64,000 nt of DNA from Trematomus loennbergii (Eukaryota > Chordata > Actinopteri > Perciformes > Nototheniidae): contig JAAOOA010000399.1 in NCBI GenBank assembly GCA_012861695.1, forward strand, positions 11,276,731 through 11,340,730, read 5' to 3'. Made by a program: the position numbers and the translations under genes. The notes below the pieces were generated by a model that was not told the origin of the DNA, searched no databases, and was given only the letters and a program-made list of their open reading frames with translations. Shown here in pieces: positions 35,991 to 49,300 of the stretch. Every line of letters begins with the position of its first letter. The first letter of the stretch is position 1.

Positions 35991-36339
35991 CTGCTTCACC
36001 AACCCTCCCTTCCTCTGGTACTCTCTTAACTAATGTCCACCCTTTTTCTTTACCTTTTCTGGTAGCTCCTGTCCTGTTTTATCCCTCTTTTCATTTTTGT
36101 TCCAATTCTTCTATCATTCTTTTCTTTGTCTGATTGTTGTTGTTTTTTAACCTGCTGCCGCTTACCGTTTTTATTTTTAAACTTATACTGTGTTTGTTTT
36201 CATGCAGATCATTGCCTCCTCTAAGACAAACAGTTTATCAGAGATTGAACAAGTGACTCACAGTGCTGTTCAGAATATAACAAACTCTAGTCTGCTGCAC
36301 CTGTTATACTCTTTTGGAATATGTCAGAGTTAGAGGAGA

Positions 36340-36610
36340 AGATGGATACCGCTTTCAAGTCTAGGCTATGAGCACCAAACACTTATCCTAGCATATAGAC
36401 TGAACACGGGGGAAATAGCTAATCTGGCTGGCTGGAATTAGCCAGTCCAGCATGTAACCCCCCATAAAAAGCAACTTACACTACAGTTTTCATTGGATTT
36501 AACTAAATTAGACATATTTCTCGATGCTAAGCTAACTGGCTACAGCTTCTTATTTATCGTTCAGACACAACGATATAAGGATAATTTGAATGTTATTCTG
36601 AAATACAGAG
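36340..36610. mobile_element. diverged relative of the GCTAAGCTAAGC repeat
   Basis: Contains gatgctaagctaactggctacagcttc and an upstream block (gaaatagctaatctggctgg) in the arrangement of the element at 24240, but strongly diverged. Ends are not clear. Confidence 0.4.
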
Positions 36611-37054
36611 TTGCGCAACAAAATGTTACAGTGTGGCAGTTTATGCTACACAAGAAAACACGACAAAACAAAAACAGTAGATAATTCCTGTAGTGCATTT
36701 TTTAATATCAGTCATTTATTTGTATCAGTAAAATGTAAACAGCAACAATAATGTGAATTCTGACAAACTTTTTGATGGCATACTATACTGTACTCTGCTT
36801 ATTTTATGGCATCTATGACTTTTATATTAGATTTAAATGACAATAATATTTAATGAATTATGTGTGTGTGTTTGTGTGGGCATATGTGTGTGTGAAGTGC
36901 ACTTTAAGGCTGATTTGATTGTGCTGTGTCTGATGCATACTTGATTGTTTTCAAAGTCAAGACTGCCTGACTGATGCTCTGTTATTTTCTCCATTTGTTT
37001 TGTTCCCCTTGCATCCCTTTGCTCATCCTCAAAACCTCTTTTGTCTCTCTTTAG

Positions 37055-37103
37055 TGACACGACAGTGAAGATCTGGTCGTCAAAGGTGTGGAGGAAAAGG
37101 TGA
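37055..37103 (+). CDS. kif21b: kif21b exon 33b: alternative C-terminus
   Basis: Acceptor tctctttag, then DTTVKIWSSKVWRKR and TGA at 37101-37103. It is in the same phase as exon 33a, so exon 32 can splice to either (S|SD…). Skipping exon 33a gives a shorter, basic tail in place of the last WD40 strand and tail. An AATAAA lies 228 bp downstream of this stop. Confidence 0.75.
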
Positions 37104-37330
37104 CAGTCCTGAGTGGTTCCTTTGTCGGCCATCTTGCTGCAACTTCAGCCCCTGATCTGTGACCTGCTCATTGAGCTGTGAAGCTGAAAACGCCATTTCC
37201 AAGGCAATCAAGGTTTTTTTGTTCCTTGTCAAGGTGCAAATTGAACCGAGACAGAAGATTCTTTCAAAGGCATAAAAGTATTTGCCTTTCAGATTGTGAA
37301 AGTGCCATTCAGGTGTGATGCTACTTGGGC

Positions 37331-37336
37331 AATAAA
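37331..37336 (+). terminator. kif21b: kif21b proximal polyadenylation signal (AATAAA)
   Basis: Canonical AATAAA 228 bp after the alternative stop codon. Confidence 0.5.
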
Positions 37337-40300
37337 AACTGCATCACTCGGAAAGAAGAATTTCTCTCTTGTGACAAAAAAACAACCACAGCCTGTTGTT
37401 AAAAAGAAAGAGCCCTTCTGTCCTCTCACCAAGGTCTCAGAGTCCTTGTGGAACAGTGACACATGAATTTGCTCAGAGATGTATTTTTTGTGTCCGAAGG
37501 TTATAGATTAAAATCGCCAAATAACGATTTGGGACACCCTTTCCTGCTTTCCTCCTTTCCTCCATTCAGGACTGTGAGTGTTGTAACTGTTCTGAACACA
37601 CTGGAGAGTCATGTTTCTGATCTTGAATAACTGGAAAATGACATTAAACCACCACTGGATGTTATGTTTTCAAAACCGGAAACACCCTCAAGGCGCTCTC
37701 AGTATGTCACTGAAACTTTGTTGTGTTTTACAAGTCTTGTACAATTTTTTTTTAATGACTTTTACTAATTTATTATTTTCCCTCCTTCAGTTGTTGAGGT
37801 AGAATGGAACCTTTTTACGGGTCTCTGTACAAACACCTGGTGCTTGACATTTTGAAGTTTTTATTTCATGCCTGGCTCTTCATCGTTTGGATGTGTCCTC
37901 TGTGGCCTCCCTGGCTATAAGACTGTCTAACTGCTGACCCTGCAAACAGGAAAGCACACCTCCAGTAGCACAACTAAGGTAACACTGGCCCTGGAGGATC
38001 CCACCAGATTGTAATATCTGCTCTACCAAGTGCTAACTTCGGCAAAAATCAAAATGCTCCCTGCAGATGCACATGACACAGACAACAAACCTACAGCACA
38101 CACTCCGAAGACATGAGGCCAAAGTGCCAGATCATTATCTCGACCATGGTACAGTGTGTGTCCCTTACCTGCCATTTATCCTCCACACAATTGGTAATAT
38201 AGCAGCCCTATCAGTTCCCCCCCGCCTGCTTTCTGCTCCGCTCTGATCTTCAAGGTTAGTGACCGTATCAGACTGACCAGCCTTACTGAGAAGTGCACCT
38301 CTTTCCCAGCTACTGAACCTCTCTGGGAAGCCAATTTAATTAGAGGTCTGGCAACTCTACCGACTGCTTTTCAGGCAAGATTACTTGGGGGAAAGTAGGT
38401 CATAACTGAGAAGGATTTATTTTTTAAATCCCAATTTTCTTCCACCCACACTTTGCTGCTACATATAAGGAACAGGAAAAAACGTCCTGTACTGGTGCAC
38501 TGGAATCTGTTTATGTGGCAGATTATGTGTGCACACATGCACAAACTGATGACACACACAGACACATGAGTTCAGTGGATGTTTCGCTTATCCATCTTGT
38601 CTGATGGGTCTTGGCGTCCCTCACTGTGTCTCTTTAATGAAACAGATTCAGCAATGCACTGACACAAACATATGCTCATACATACATACACACTCTAACA
38701 GGCAACAGTGATTCAATTATGTTTTGTTCTGATTACAGAAAATTGCATCTGCATAACTTTCAGTTAATGAACTTAGGCCTTTTTTGTATACGTTCAAAAT
38801 GACATGCAGAATTAAAACCTACGGCTTGATAAATCCCAATTTGTTTTTTAGTAAAATGTCAAAGCACAGTTGTTCTAAAATCTTACTCCTTCTGTTGAAA
38901 GACATCTTTTTCATTTAGGCAATTAATGAACTTTTTTTTTTTCATAAACCCAGAAATATATGTATTCTAATTAAACAACAGCTGCTGAAAATAGTTATTA
39001 CTGTCAAAACATCCTCTATGAATTCTCCTCCAAAAGGAGACTGCACCGCTGGTGGTTGATGTCGCCAACATCAGTTTGAAGCTGCTTTCCTTTTCCAAAA
39101 AGCAATGACTTGGGTTTTGTTATTATATTGTGGGAAGGGCGGGGTTATTGAAGTGAATGCAAATGTATGGATGGGGGTGATCTGTGGAAGCGTTCCTGGA
39201 ATTATTTTGTTGCCATTCTTAGAAACTCAGGTAAAGGTTGAAGGATAATTTTGGCCATATTTTAGTCAGTACTTGACCCTGTGAATAAGGTAGCTTTCTG
39301 AATTGACCAAATGCCTTGTTTGAGAGATTTTTTTTAATGGTACTATCATGTATAACCCCCTTTTTGTGAAAAAACTCATTTCAATGATTAGTTTTTGCAT
39401 TTATTTCCCTTTACTTGTTATATATGAACGCTGCTTTTTTCGTAAAAAATGTACGTAAAGTAAACAACATCTTCCAAATCTGGCCAAAGCTGCATGTCTT
39501 GCAACTCTGAGAGGATGTGCACTGAGTTTTACACCTTAAGTACTTAGTAGTATTTCAAGAATAATTGTATAATGGTTAAACTGGAGAGGAGAGAGTGGTA
39601 GAAAAAGTGGTTTGTAGGGAAATGAACCTTCACATAATGGGTTGTATTCTTTGACCTCTTGTTCGCGTCCACTGGGCCCCTTGCTGTACATTATGTATTT
39701 ATCTGTGCTCATTAGCCAAACTGACCTTGCTCACAGAGCTCTGTGGTGTGTTTTTTTTAATGCGATAACAATTCTCAGACAGCCTTTATCTCGTTTGTTT
39801 TCTCTGGACCGAATTATTTATTGAGAAGTTTTCGTAGTACTGTAGCTTTAGGCACTTGCCTCTTCCTGTACTTGTACATTTACTAAAATATGCATGATGT
39901 TGGTGCTGCTCATTTGTTGATTGGTCACCTCAAAACATTAATTTGCTATTGTCAATCTTGATGTGCACCCGAGTGGATTTGCTATCAAAATCTTTGAAGA
40001 ATTGTTCAATTTGTTTGGATTCTGAAGACATGACAATTGTGTGCTTCACAAAAAAATATGATATGGTCTTTGATCAGCCCCACCCAAAGTTACCCTGACT
40101 TCTGAGACTTGTATTCTGCAGATATCAGCACCACTTCATTACTTGATGTGTAAATAGGTGTGTCATACCTTTTTTTTTTGTATATTGCAGAGGAGATTTA
40201 GTGGAGGTTAACTGACGTCTTCCTCCTCAACTGGCCTCAGAGTAATCTCTGCAAGTTAGGATTTACATGCACTTTGGATAATGAACACTGCTGTGAATAC

Positions 40301-42243
40301 TCTGTGAACTGTTTTCCAGATATGAATTAAGCCTTTTAGACTTAGTTTACAAAGATGGGGTTTAAGCGGTGAAAACAACTCTTAAAGCACTGTAATTGTG
40401 CGTAAAAGATCACGTCTTTTTAGCTCTAAAGTAGGTTTAGAAACCAAATATATAAATGTTTGTGCTCATACAGTATGTAAGATGACAGTCAAGAAGTAGA
40501 AGGGCAGTCCTCATTATGTCCCTGCCTTTAACGTCCCTTTTTAGAGTAAACCTGAGAATGAAAATTGTTCTCTTTGACAGAGCAGCATGCACACCTTTGT
40601 AGAAGCTCAGGAGAACCCCAGCCCTCCTTATTTCCCCGGCTGTAATTTGGACATTTTTCGTAATAATACTGACCACAAACAGGCCATATTACTCCATGAA
40701 GGATATAATCATACAGTAGACAAAGGATGACAACATCTAACCATTATCTATTTCTATTGCAAAAGTAGACTGTGGAAAAATCCTAGCTGATTAAATGTCC
40801 TTTAAGAAAAGGATATTATCACCCAAAATGTACCATTGAGCATGTGGTATTGTTTGATCAATACCTCTCAACAACTTTAAATTGGTACACCAGCTGGTGA
40901 CAATGTTTTGTAGCCCAAAAAAAGTCCATTGAAGTTTCTTGTATCCCCTATTAGCATCTAGTTCAAATGACAGAGCTTTAAAGCCACTAAAAGTGTAATT
41001 CAACATTTCTGTGAACCCAATTGGTTGTATGACCATTTGCTAAGCCCCACCCCCTAATTACTGTTGCTACACCTGTCAAGCATTCATTTACAGAAAATAT
41101 GCAGGTTACAATAATACCTGTGTCTGATTTACCAGTCAAAATAAACGTAATTTTAAAACAATGGGTCCTCCATTATGCAGAAAAACCCAATCATATGCTT
41201 TAATGCTTTTTTAACGACTATGCTTAACCCCACCAAAGAAAATACTTTTGAAAAGAATTACGAGTTTGCTAAAACAAATTATGTCTATAAGAACAATTAT
41301 TATTTTTAAAAGAACCCCTTGAAACTCTTTCATACATTTTTTGCACATATTAGAGTCCTGTTAACAATGTTTTAGCATATAGAGAAATCAAAAGCTTGAC
41401 AGGTTCACTGTGCATAGAGACAGTTGCTAAGCTAGGATTGGACAATAGCTGCTCACAGGCGCGGATTAGCAAATGGTCAGTTGGCTAAAAGCAAAACAAA
41501 GACATTTTTTATAGAAATCAACATGGCTGTAAGCAGTCTGGTGTTAGATCTGGGACCTGAGGACAGATAGAGGGAAGCTGCCGTTGAACTGATTGTGTGA
41601 TTACCACCTGTAGCATTTCCAGCCCTCCCTTCTTATGACCTCGAGGAAATTAACTCAAAGTAGTCAACTCAACTTCAGCCTTGTGCCTCAGCCAACGGGC
41701 CTTACTGCCTTAAAGAAACAGAATGTGTATGTAGGACATTGATAATCATTAATTGAATATCCTGAATCTGTAATAGACTTATTCTGAAGATTGTAGATTG
41801 TCCTACAGATTGTGGACCTCTGTTCTAAGTCAGATAACGTCGCAGCTCACTATCAGTACGGCTGAAGAGACTTTCAACTTTGCCTGGAGCTGCAAAGGGG
41901 GATGGAATCGCATTTTGACACAATCACACAAGAGGGCAATCGCTATCACACATCGACACGCAGCTGCTCGAGTCATTGTCCCCAGGCGTGTGTTGTCATA
42001 TCGAGCTCACATATGGTAATACAATATATGGCCGTGTCTGTTAAATATCTACTCATGGGACATAAATGCAGGGTCAAAGGTCATTTGTGCCTTTTATTGC
42101 ACAGATAACTCCCTCTTAAATGAGTGTAAATGTGTGTACAGTTTTGTTTTTATGATAATGTGCATGTGACCAAGCCATGTAAAATAATAACTGTAAATAA
42201 TGTAAGTAAATATTTAATGAAGGATCCAACATTCCCTCAAGAA

Positions 42244-42249
42244 AATAAA
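42244..42249 (+). terminator. possible distal polyadenylation signal (AATAAA)
   Basis: AATAAA with a GT-rich downstream element and a Pumilio-like TGTAAATA 45 bp upstream. It could end a long kif21b 3' UTR. Confidence 0.4.
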
Positions 42250-42275
42250 CAAGTTAAAAACAACTGTCCTTTGTG

Positions 42276-44670
42276 TTTTCCTGTGTGAAAATGTACTTGT
42301 TTTGATTGTAGTTTGGATCAAAAAGATTTTAATTTTTTTAGATTAAAATAGATTTTTACAATTACACTCCTGTGATTTTGAATAAATTAGTTTTTTCCCA
42401 TTACTTGGATTCTTATTTCCCCAGCTGTTTAAAGCTAACAAAAGTAATCCCGCCTCTGTTTAATGGTTAGACCAAAGCAGCTGAGAAGAAAGACGAGCAG
42501 GTTATTGATCATTCAGGCAAACGGGTTGTAAGGGATGATATGGAGGCATGGGGAGATGTTTTTCATCCTGAGGCATTTCTTTCTACTCCAGGGCAGAACA
42601 GCAGACTTAAAACTCATACATCTTAATTTCCTTTGCAAACCCTGATCATTAACTCTAGTCGGGCTAAGCTTGTCCCAGCCGCGACGGGAGACACCAGCAC
42701 TGTGATGGACGACGACCATTAACGGCTCAGAGGAGGCAAAACCCATTTGAAGCTGCCAGTCACCAATAAATACGCATTCATACACACAGCCTGTCACTTC
42801 CCAGCTGCGTATGCCCCATCTGCTCTGTCTATATAAAACAAATCCTGAAACACATTTTAATGTCTTCGTCTGTTTCGTTACACTACAACGCTTCAGTAAG
42901 TCTGTTCTTGCATGTAGATTCATCAATCTCTGTCATACTCTATCTATCAATCACCCTGTAACTATAACACTCCATCCAAATACCCTGAGAAAATACTTCA
43001 TGTCCCATCTTGATTATGATAACTAGCAACTAAAATGGTTTTATTTATGTATGAGGGAGGCCAATGTCAGTGGGTATGTACAACACATTCTTGTAGAAGC
43101 AAAAATAGGTTGACTAGTGTATTTGTCGATCAACAGAAATAAATTGCTAACTATTTTGAATATTGATTAATCTGTAAAGAAATTGTAATAGTAAAATGGC
43201 AGAAAATGCTTTGAGCATCTCAATTATGGATATTTCCTGCTTTTCTCTATTTTAAATCATAGCTACTTTACTATCTTTAGATTTTGAACTGACATTTTGG
43301 ATAACAAAATATGAATTGATATTAAAAAAAGATTTGACGGTTAATTGATGGTGAAAATGATCATTATCATTAATTGCAGCCCTACTTATCACAATCCATA
43401 AACAGACATTTCTCGACCAACATTCATGTTCCCCAGATGATAAACTGTTATTATGTTCATGGTCCAATCATCCAGCCCCATCATCAAGTCACCAATTATA
43501 TTGTTTGAATACTTTACATTAGTTTATTAGCAAAACTGCAAAACCACTGGCGGCATCTGCCTCAGTTGTACTTAACTATTTTGTGAAAGTCAACAAAGCA
43601 GTGAGTGGAAGAGGTAAAGCAGTCTCTGAGAGCCCCAGACAGGCCTGGCTTAACACAAGTTATTCCTAAATCATAACAATCATGACATTTAGTAACACTA
43701 AGTGCAGGTCATAAACCACAGTTTGCACAACATGACTTTTCTACTCTCATTTAGTGCAACACCATTTGGAACTACTCAAGTGAATAAGCAGTGCTTATAA
43801 AACTTTCCCTAACCAACTAGAGTGGAAAAGTAATGACTTGTTGCTTTAATAATTTTCTTGTATAACTATTACAATCACAATGATGTAGTGCCCATAAAAA
43901 GAACATGACCGAAATAATCCAGTAACAACTTGAGGTGGTAAATGCATAGCTGTTAAAATGGGTTTCTGTTCATTGGTAAATATAGATCTTGTTTACAATA
44001 ATGGGAGTGAGATATGATGATGCAAATGAACTTAAATGGGAATACATTTAGTATATTTATAATCAGCAGCAACATAGAAATAAAGTGAAAATATAGAAGG
44101 ATTGAAATGGATGGATAAACAGCAATAGGACGATTTTCAGCTAAGAACACTGGATGGTGAATTCCAAAAATGCTATAAAAATGAGGCAATAAATAAGCAG
44201 TGCCGGTTCAGGAGTCGCGTATATTAACATTTTCAAATAATGAAGCATGCAGAGTATCAATGCAAACTGAGACCATAGTGCACATCATGTGTAAATAATC
44301 ATGTTTACAGTTTGTACTCTGTAGGAGACTGAACCAACATCTTCTGACGGACTGGTATAACCTTGAAAGGAGATGTAGAAGCTTCTAATGTAGAATCTCC
44401 ACACTACAAGATATCCCTGTATTGACTACACATTCATTAAAAGAAAAATAAGGGAGAACCACTGTGTGAGACTGGAAAACGACTTCATTCCACGTAACCT
44501 CAAAGAGGATTTTAATGCTGAGGGAAGTCATGAACATCTTTAATAAAAGAATCCCCACTGTTTCTCAGATACACGCAGCGAGCATCTGCACCGCGAACAA
44601 AGCCTCGGACTATCAACTAAATAGCATGGTCTAATCCCATTATACACTCTCTCTTTGAGCCCGACGCACG

Positions 44671-44742
<72 letters not shown>

Positions 44743-45772
44743 AGGTTTAGACACATCAGAGGGACACAGTCATTTCTGAACTTGGGTGGATAATTAAAAA
44801 CACAATGCTGTTAGCAATAATTATGTCTTTTGGATAAAATGTAAAAGAGGGGCTTGTGAAGGTGTACTTATTATTAAATGTATTCAAAAATTGGTCACAT
44901 TCATGTTAAATTTGGTATGCGTTTTGGTATAATGATGTTACATTTGTATGACTTGTAAAATAATATTTTCACCTTTTGGGTAGTATGTTTATTCCCTTTC
45001 TTGCAGAGAATGTAATATAAAAATGAATACCACTTATATCGGTCCATATGTAACAAGGTCTGCCTACCAGCACCTGTAAAGATCTCTATTGAGCACGTTA
45101 TATCACTTTTTCTTTATTCTTGGTGTCATTGGTGCCATAAGAATCTCATGATAGACTCCAGGAAGCAGCAAAGAAATAATCCAGCACATAATCATCTGCA
45201 AAAGAACAACCTGTTTTTTTTACACCTCAGCTTTTGTATTTATTTATTCTTTGAACAAATAAGACATTTGTGAGTTTTCTTGTCACTTTATATTTGCTGG
45301 TAGATGGATTTTGTTGAATGGAACTAGGCTAAGTGTTTCCCTCGTTTCAATATTTGTGTTTACTAAATGCATCGTCTACCGGTGTTATCTTTAAATGTAC
45401 AGAGAAGAGAGTTCTTCACCCTGGAAAGGTAATGCCAAAATAATCTCTAATTTTGGTCAAGAGCTAATGTGCTTATTTGCTTACAGGCCTACATTAAAAT
45501 CATTCTCTGTGGATTAATTAATATCGAGACCCATCTGGGTGAATATATTCTTTATTGATAATGGGTTTCATCATGTAGTACTCTTGTGTTAGTCAGTTTC
45601 TCCGTTATGTATCAGGCTGATCCTTCCATAAACCCCATTGCTGCGTAAGCACAGAGTGAGTCACTTCCTCTGCAGAAGAGAGCTGAATGTTCCTGATAAA
45701 GTACCTTCTCACAGATGTTTACAACTAAAGATGAGAAAAGAAACAGTATCGCATGGTTAAGCAACTCATTCA
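42276..45772. other. intergenic region
   Basis: AT-rich sequence between kif21b and the small minus-strand gene. No open frame with coding character was seen. The only repeat noted is a (CA)n microsatellite at 44665-44741. Confidence 0.5.
44665..44741. repeat. (CA)n microsatellite
   Basis: CACG units followed by a pure CA tract. Confidence 0.92.
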
Positions 45773-45778
45773 TTTATT
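45773..45778 (-). terminator. polyadenylation signal of the small membrane protein gene
   Basis: AATAAA on the minus strand about 115 bp after the stop codon. Confidence 0.5.
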
Positions 45779-45891
45779 CTTATAAAACAGTTTCACCTTG
45801 AATTCTTATTCTTTACATATATTATGTTCTTCTTTTGCAAGCAATGGTATCTACTGTCTCTTTTTCTCCATTCAGTATTTGTTTCATTTCC

Positions 45892-46158
45892 TCACTTTGT
45901 CTTCTTCTTTAATTTCTTTCCCTTCACAGGCAGATTCCTCCAGGGCAGGAAGTTGTAGGAGACCAGCGCTGTGAGCAGGTATGTAGCCATGCCGGTGTAC
46001 CCCCCCAGGACCAGACACAGCGGCTGTGCCAGCACGAACAGGCAGAACACGTTCTTTGACGCACGGTCGTCCAGCTCCACCAGATCGTCCTGCGTGGCTT
46101 TCATCACCCCGAAAAAATACATCAGTGCCACCCCCGGGTAGAAGGCCAGTTCCTCCAT
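45892..46158 (-). CDS. small membrane protein, 88 residues, unrecognised
   Basis: I do not recognise this protein. The frame runs from ATG at 46158 (context accATGG) to TGA ending at 45892. Residues about 3-19 (FYPGVALMYFFGVM) and 36-70 (VFCLFVLAQPLCLVLGGYTG…) are hydrophobic, giving two or three membrane segments. An acidic loop (DDLVELDD) separates them, and a Lys-rich tail ends KKTK, which fits a KKXX endoplasmic-reticulum retrieval signal. The exon is clearly more GC-rich than its surroundings and has an acceptor (ttctag) at its 5' side. An upstream exon with an in-frame stop explains why this ATG is first. An AATAAA lies about 115 bp after the stop. The gene is antisense to its neighbours, between kif21b and the copine. 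A pseudogene or the last exon of a larger gene remains possible. Confidence 0.7.
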   Translation of the reverse strand: MEELAFYPGVALMYFFGVMKATQDDLVELDDRASKNVFCLFVLAQPLCLVLGGYTGMATYLLTALVSYNFLPWRNLPVKGKKLKKKTK

Positions 46159-46285
46159 GGTGCTGCGGACAGGATGCTCCCACGCACTAGAAAACCTTTG
46201 GGTTTAACATGTGAAAATGTGTTGGAAAGAAGCTTGTGAAATCCGCTGAAGTATTGAGGGAAGGTATTTGCAGAGACACACTCAC

Positions 46286-46343
46286 CAGGATCCAATTTTC
46301 TCTCACTGGCAGACAGAAATCCCTCCGAAGTGTGAAGGTGGAT
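46286..46343 (-). other. 5' untranslated exon of the small membrane protein gene
   Basis: On the minus strand, a 58-nt block lies between acceptor ttcctctcag and a strong donor (gtgagtgtg). Spliced to the coding exon (5' end 46186), it places an in-frame TGA upstream of the ATG, so it is non-coding for the 88-residue frame. Further 5' exons may exist. Confidence 0.5.
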
Positions 46344-49300
46344 CTGAGAGGAAAACAGATTTGGACCTTTGATCCGTCGTAACAACACTCCTGTCAAACA
46401 TTATCCACCTCCTGCGCTCCTTATCAGGACACCTTGTAGTTGTTGCCTAATAACACAATCTACGATATGTTTGTTTTTTAAAGCCCTCCTGAAACTGCAC
46501 CATGTAACTCACCCCCTAGTACGTCAATATGTCCACATTAACGATCAGCAGGAGTTGTTATTGACCAGCGCAGTATATCCAAGGAGAAGGATATTCACAC
46601 TGGTACATCCTGTATTATAATCTGCAAAAATACAACTAAATCCAACCCAAAAAAAGACATTACAGTACACACTACTTTGCACAGTAACATAAGAACGAAA
46701 GAATAACTGAATAGCTTCTTTATTTCGTTTGGGTGAATAACATGTTGAATGGCTTTTTTTATAATCATTTATCATGTCTAAACACCAGCTATAAGTCTAT
46801 ACATTAATGTATTCTTAGGTCACTAATGCTACTAAACATAATTCACATATCATATTCTTGGAATAGTCGGAATGTAAATACCACTCTTATCTGAGCATGG
46901 TATTAATCATCTCATCTTACTGTGCTCAAGTAACCAGAAACATTTTTTAAATCAAAATTGGATTACAACTGCATTTTGTACATCCTGGACTGAGTCTGAT
47001 ATCTTTTAAACAAATATTATAAGTAAACCTGCATTTATTGTTGTTTTTGGAGGAGTGTGATTCAGATCTTAAGAAATATTTTACAATTAAAATATGTTCA
47101 TCTTTTAAAATCTATTAGCAAACTCTGTTTAAGATACTCTGTTTTGATATAGTTAGGAATATAACCACAGTCAGTAAAGGCTATAAGAGGCAGAGTAGCA
47201 GAGAGTGAGGGTGCAATGTGCTGACATTAGGCTGTCAGTTAGCAGATTGCTTGCTCTTGATTTCTTAAAAGTCTCCAGTGAAGACGTTGCCTGTAGGGAG
47301 TTCTTTGCTGCTCAGTCTGGTATTCATCTGGAGTTAAAAAAAGCAGGGTTTCCCAGGAGGCTGAGCGGTGAACTTTCCCCACATCAGAGGAACTACAGTA
47401 CGGCACCATTACAACCTTTGGAGGTACTCATCTGATCAAGTGCAGCAGCAAGTGTTGAATCAAGAAGTTCATAATTAGCTTGAGTGCTCGTGTATTGACT
47501 GTAGATTTGCTCCGGAAAGAGTGGTTATTTTTAATATCATTGTTCTGCAGCTGTTATAATATCCAGCTCTTTGAAACCCCACCGCTGCATCCTGAGGCAG
47601 CGCTGGGCCATTAGCCAGTCAATCAGCCACCTATGGCTGCTGTGGTCTTCCATAAATACCGTATGTACGCCAGAGTGAGTTTCATTCCATGGGTCCTTCC
47701 GTCTTTTTGTTGGTCGTTCTCAGAGCAATCATTCATAACAGGCTTCTCTGTGATGTTTCCCACCTCAGGGGGGGGTTTGATTCTGGATTTAACCGCGGGG
47801 ATACAGAGGGGGATTACACTGGGAGGGAACATGTGGGCCTTTTGAACTAGGCTTCTTCAAATCCTCTACTTCTCTACAGGGTACAAGTAAGGTACCCACT
47901 CTCTTCAACAGCAAGCAGAGAGAAAGACAAAGCCTCAGCTCTCTTATTTAATCCAGCTCAATCATTAATCATCAGGTCAATGATGTTAAACAGACACACT
48001 GGTGTTACTGTAATAGTTACAACTTTAAGCAATTATTCGATAACCAAGCATGTTCCTATGCTTTGAGCTAACCACTCTCTGAGCAGTAAATGCTGATGGT
48101 AGTGATACACTATTTTTGCAATGAGAGCTTTCAGCACAAATATACTTTTCGTAGCATGGTTTGTTTTGCCAATACTGGGCTGCAGGCTATACAGTATATC
48201 ATATATCTGGAAGCAGTACAGCCTAAAAGATAAGAGTGACTGTGCAGCAGCGATGTAAAACCACTGTGGTTGTGTGTAAACGATTGATTCCTCGCACAAT
48301 GGATGCCTCTCAATATCTGTCTCATCTTCTGGCCTGAGAAGATCTCAGCAACAGCCTGGTGCTGGAGGACAAACTCCAGCAATTTCAATGGCTAGTAGAT
48401 TCCTTCAACATGGCAAGGAATCAAATCCCTAAGGTCTATAATGGTGGTAAAAAAAGCTAGATGGGCCAAAATCAAAATGGCAATGAACTGTGACGGCTGA
48501 GTTAGGAGATAGACCTAACATGGGACAAAGCACAGCACAAGACAGGTCTCCATGGAGACAGCCTTGTGTCCCATCAGGGAAGACGAGGATTAAGCTCCAA
48601 AGATTGACTCTATTAGACAAAGTGATATACCAGTATAAGGTTAGACAAAGTTCAAGGCAAAAGCTCCCTAGACATTTTATGTTCTTTAGCCTCAACAGTT
48701 TATAATATTAAAACAAGTATTTTTGTTCTTTTTTTGTTGAACTCCCTTTTCTTCAACCTGCCTTGCTCCATTAATGAGTTCTAACATTTCCTCTGACAAC
48801 ACCAGCTGAATATTTGACATAAGCTTAAAGCCAGGTCAGAGCTATTTAAGATAAGAAAAAAGAGTTTGAACCACCACTACATTACAGTATGTCTGTGAAA
48901 TACCTCTGCATTAATGTATTGCATCTTGATCTGGCCAGAAACTCAGGAGAAATCCCCCCGTTTGTTTTAAAAATAAATAAAATACAACAAACTATTCTAC
49001 ACAGCAGTCGGCAAACTGCCTGTCTTTGTTTTCACTACCTCCTCCAGCAGCCACAATATAAGGTTTAACAAAGGCTACTTAGCTGGAGGCAGGCTGAAAA
49101 CCAAACAGATTGACTAAATAAATAGTATTTGCTGACCACTTCCTGCATCTAAGACAATATACTATAATTAGAGATAATTGCTTGTGTTTCTTTTGGAAAA
49201 AAGTGTTAAAAAACGGACAAATTAACACCGGAAACAAATGTCTTTTGGTTATGGGGGAAAATGGCATATTTTATTGTAAAGAGCTCCACTTACTTGACAG

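Larger units (their letters stand above)
37104..42275 (+). other. kif21b: kif21b 3' UTR and possible long 3' extension
   Basis: No coding sequence found. A proximal AATAAA lies at 37331-37336. A distal AATAAA at 42244-42249 is followed by a GT-rich stretch (ctttgtgttttcctgtgtg), as at a cleavage site. Two Pumilio-type TGTAAATA sites lie at 40149-40156 and 42192-42199. How far the transcript really extends cannot be told from sequence alone. Confidence 0.45.

Noticed and set aside
42513..42926. 137-codon minus-strand open frame
   Set aside because: No homology recognised, AT-rich intergenic context and no splice or poly(A) context.
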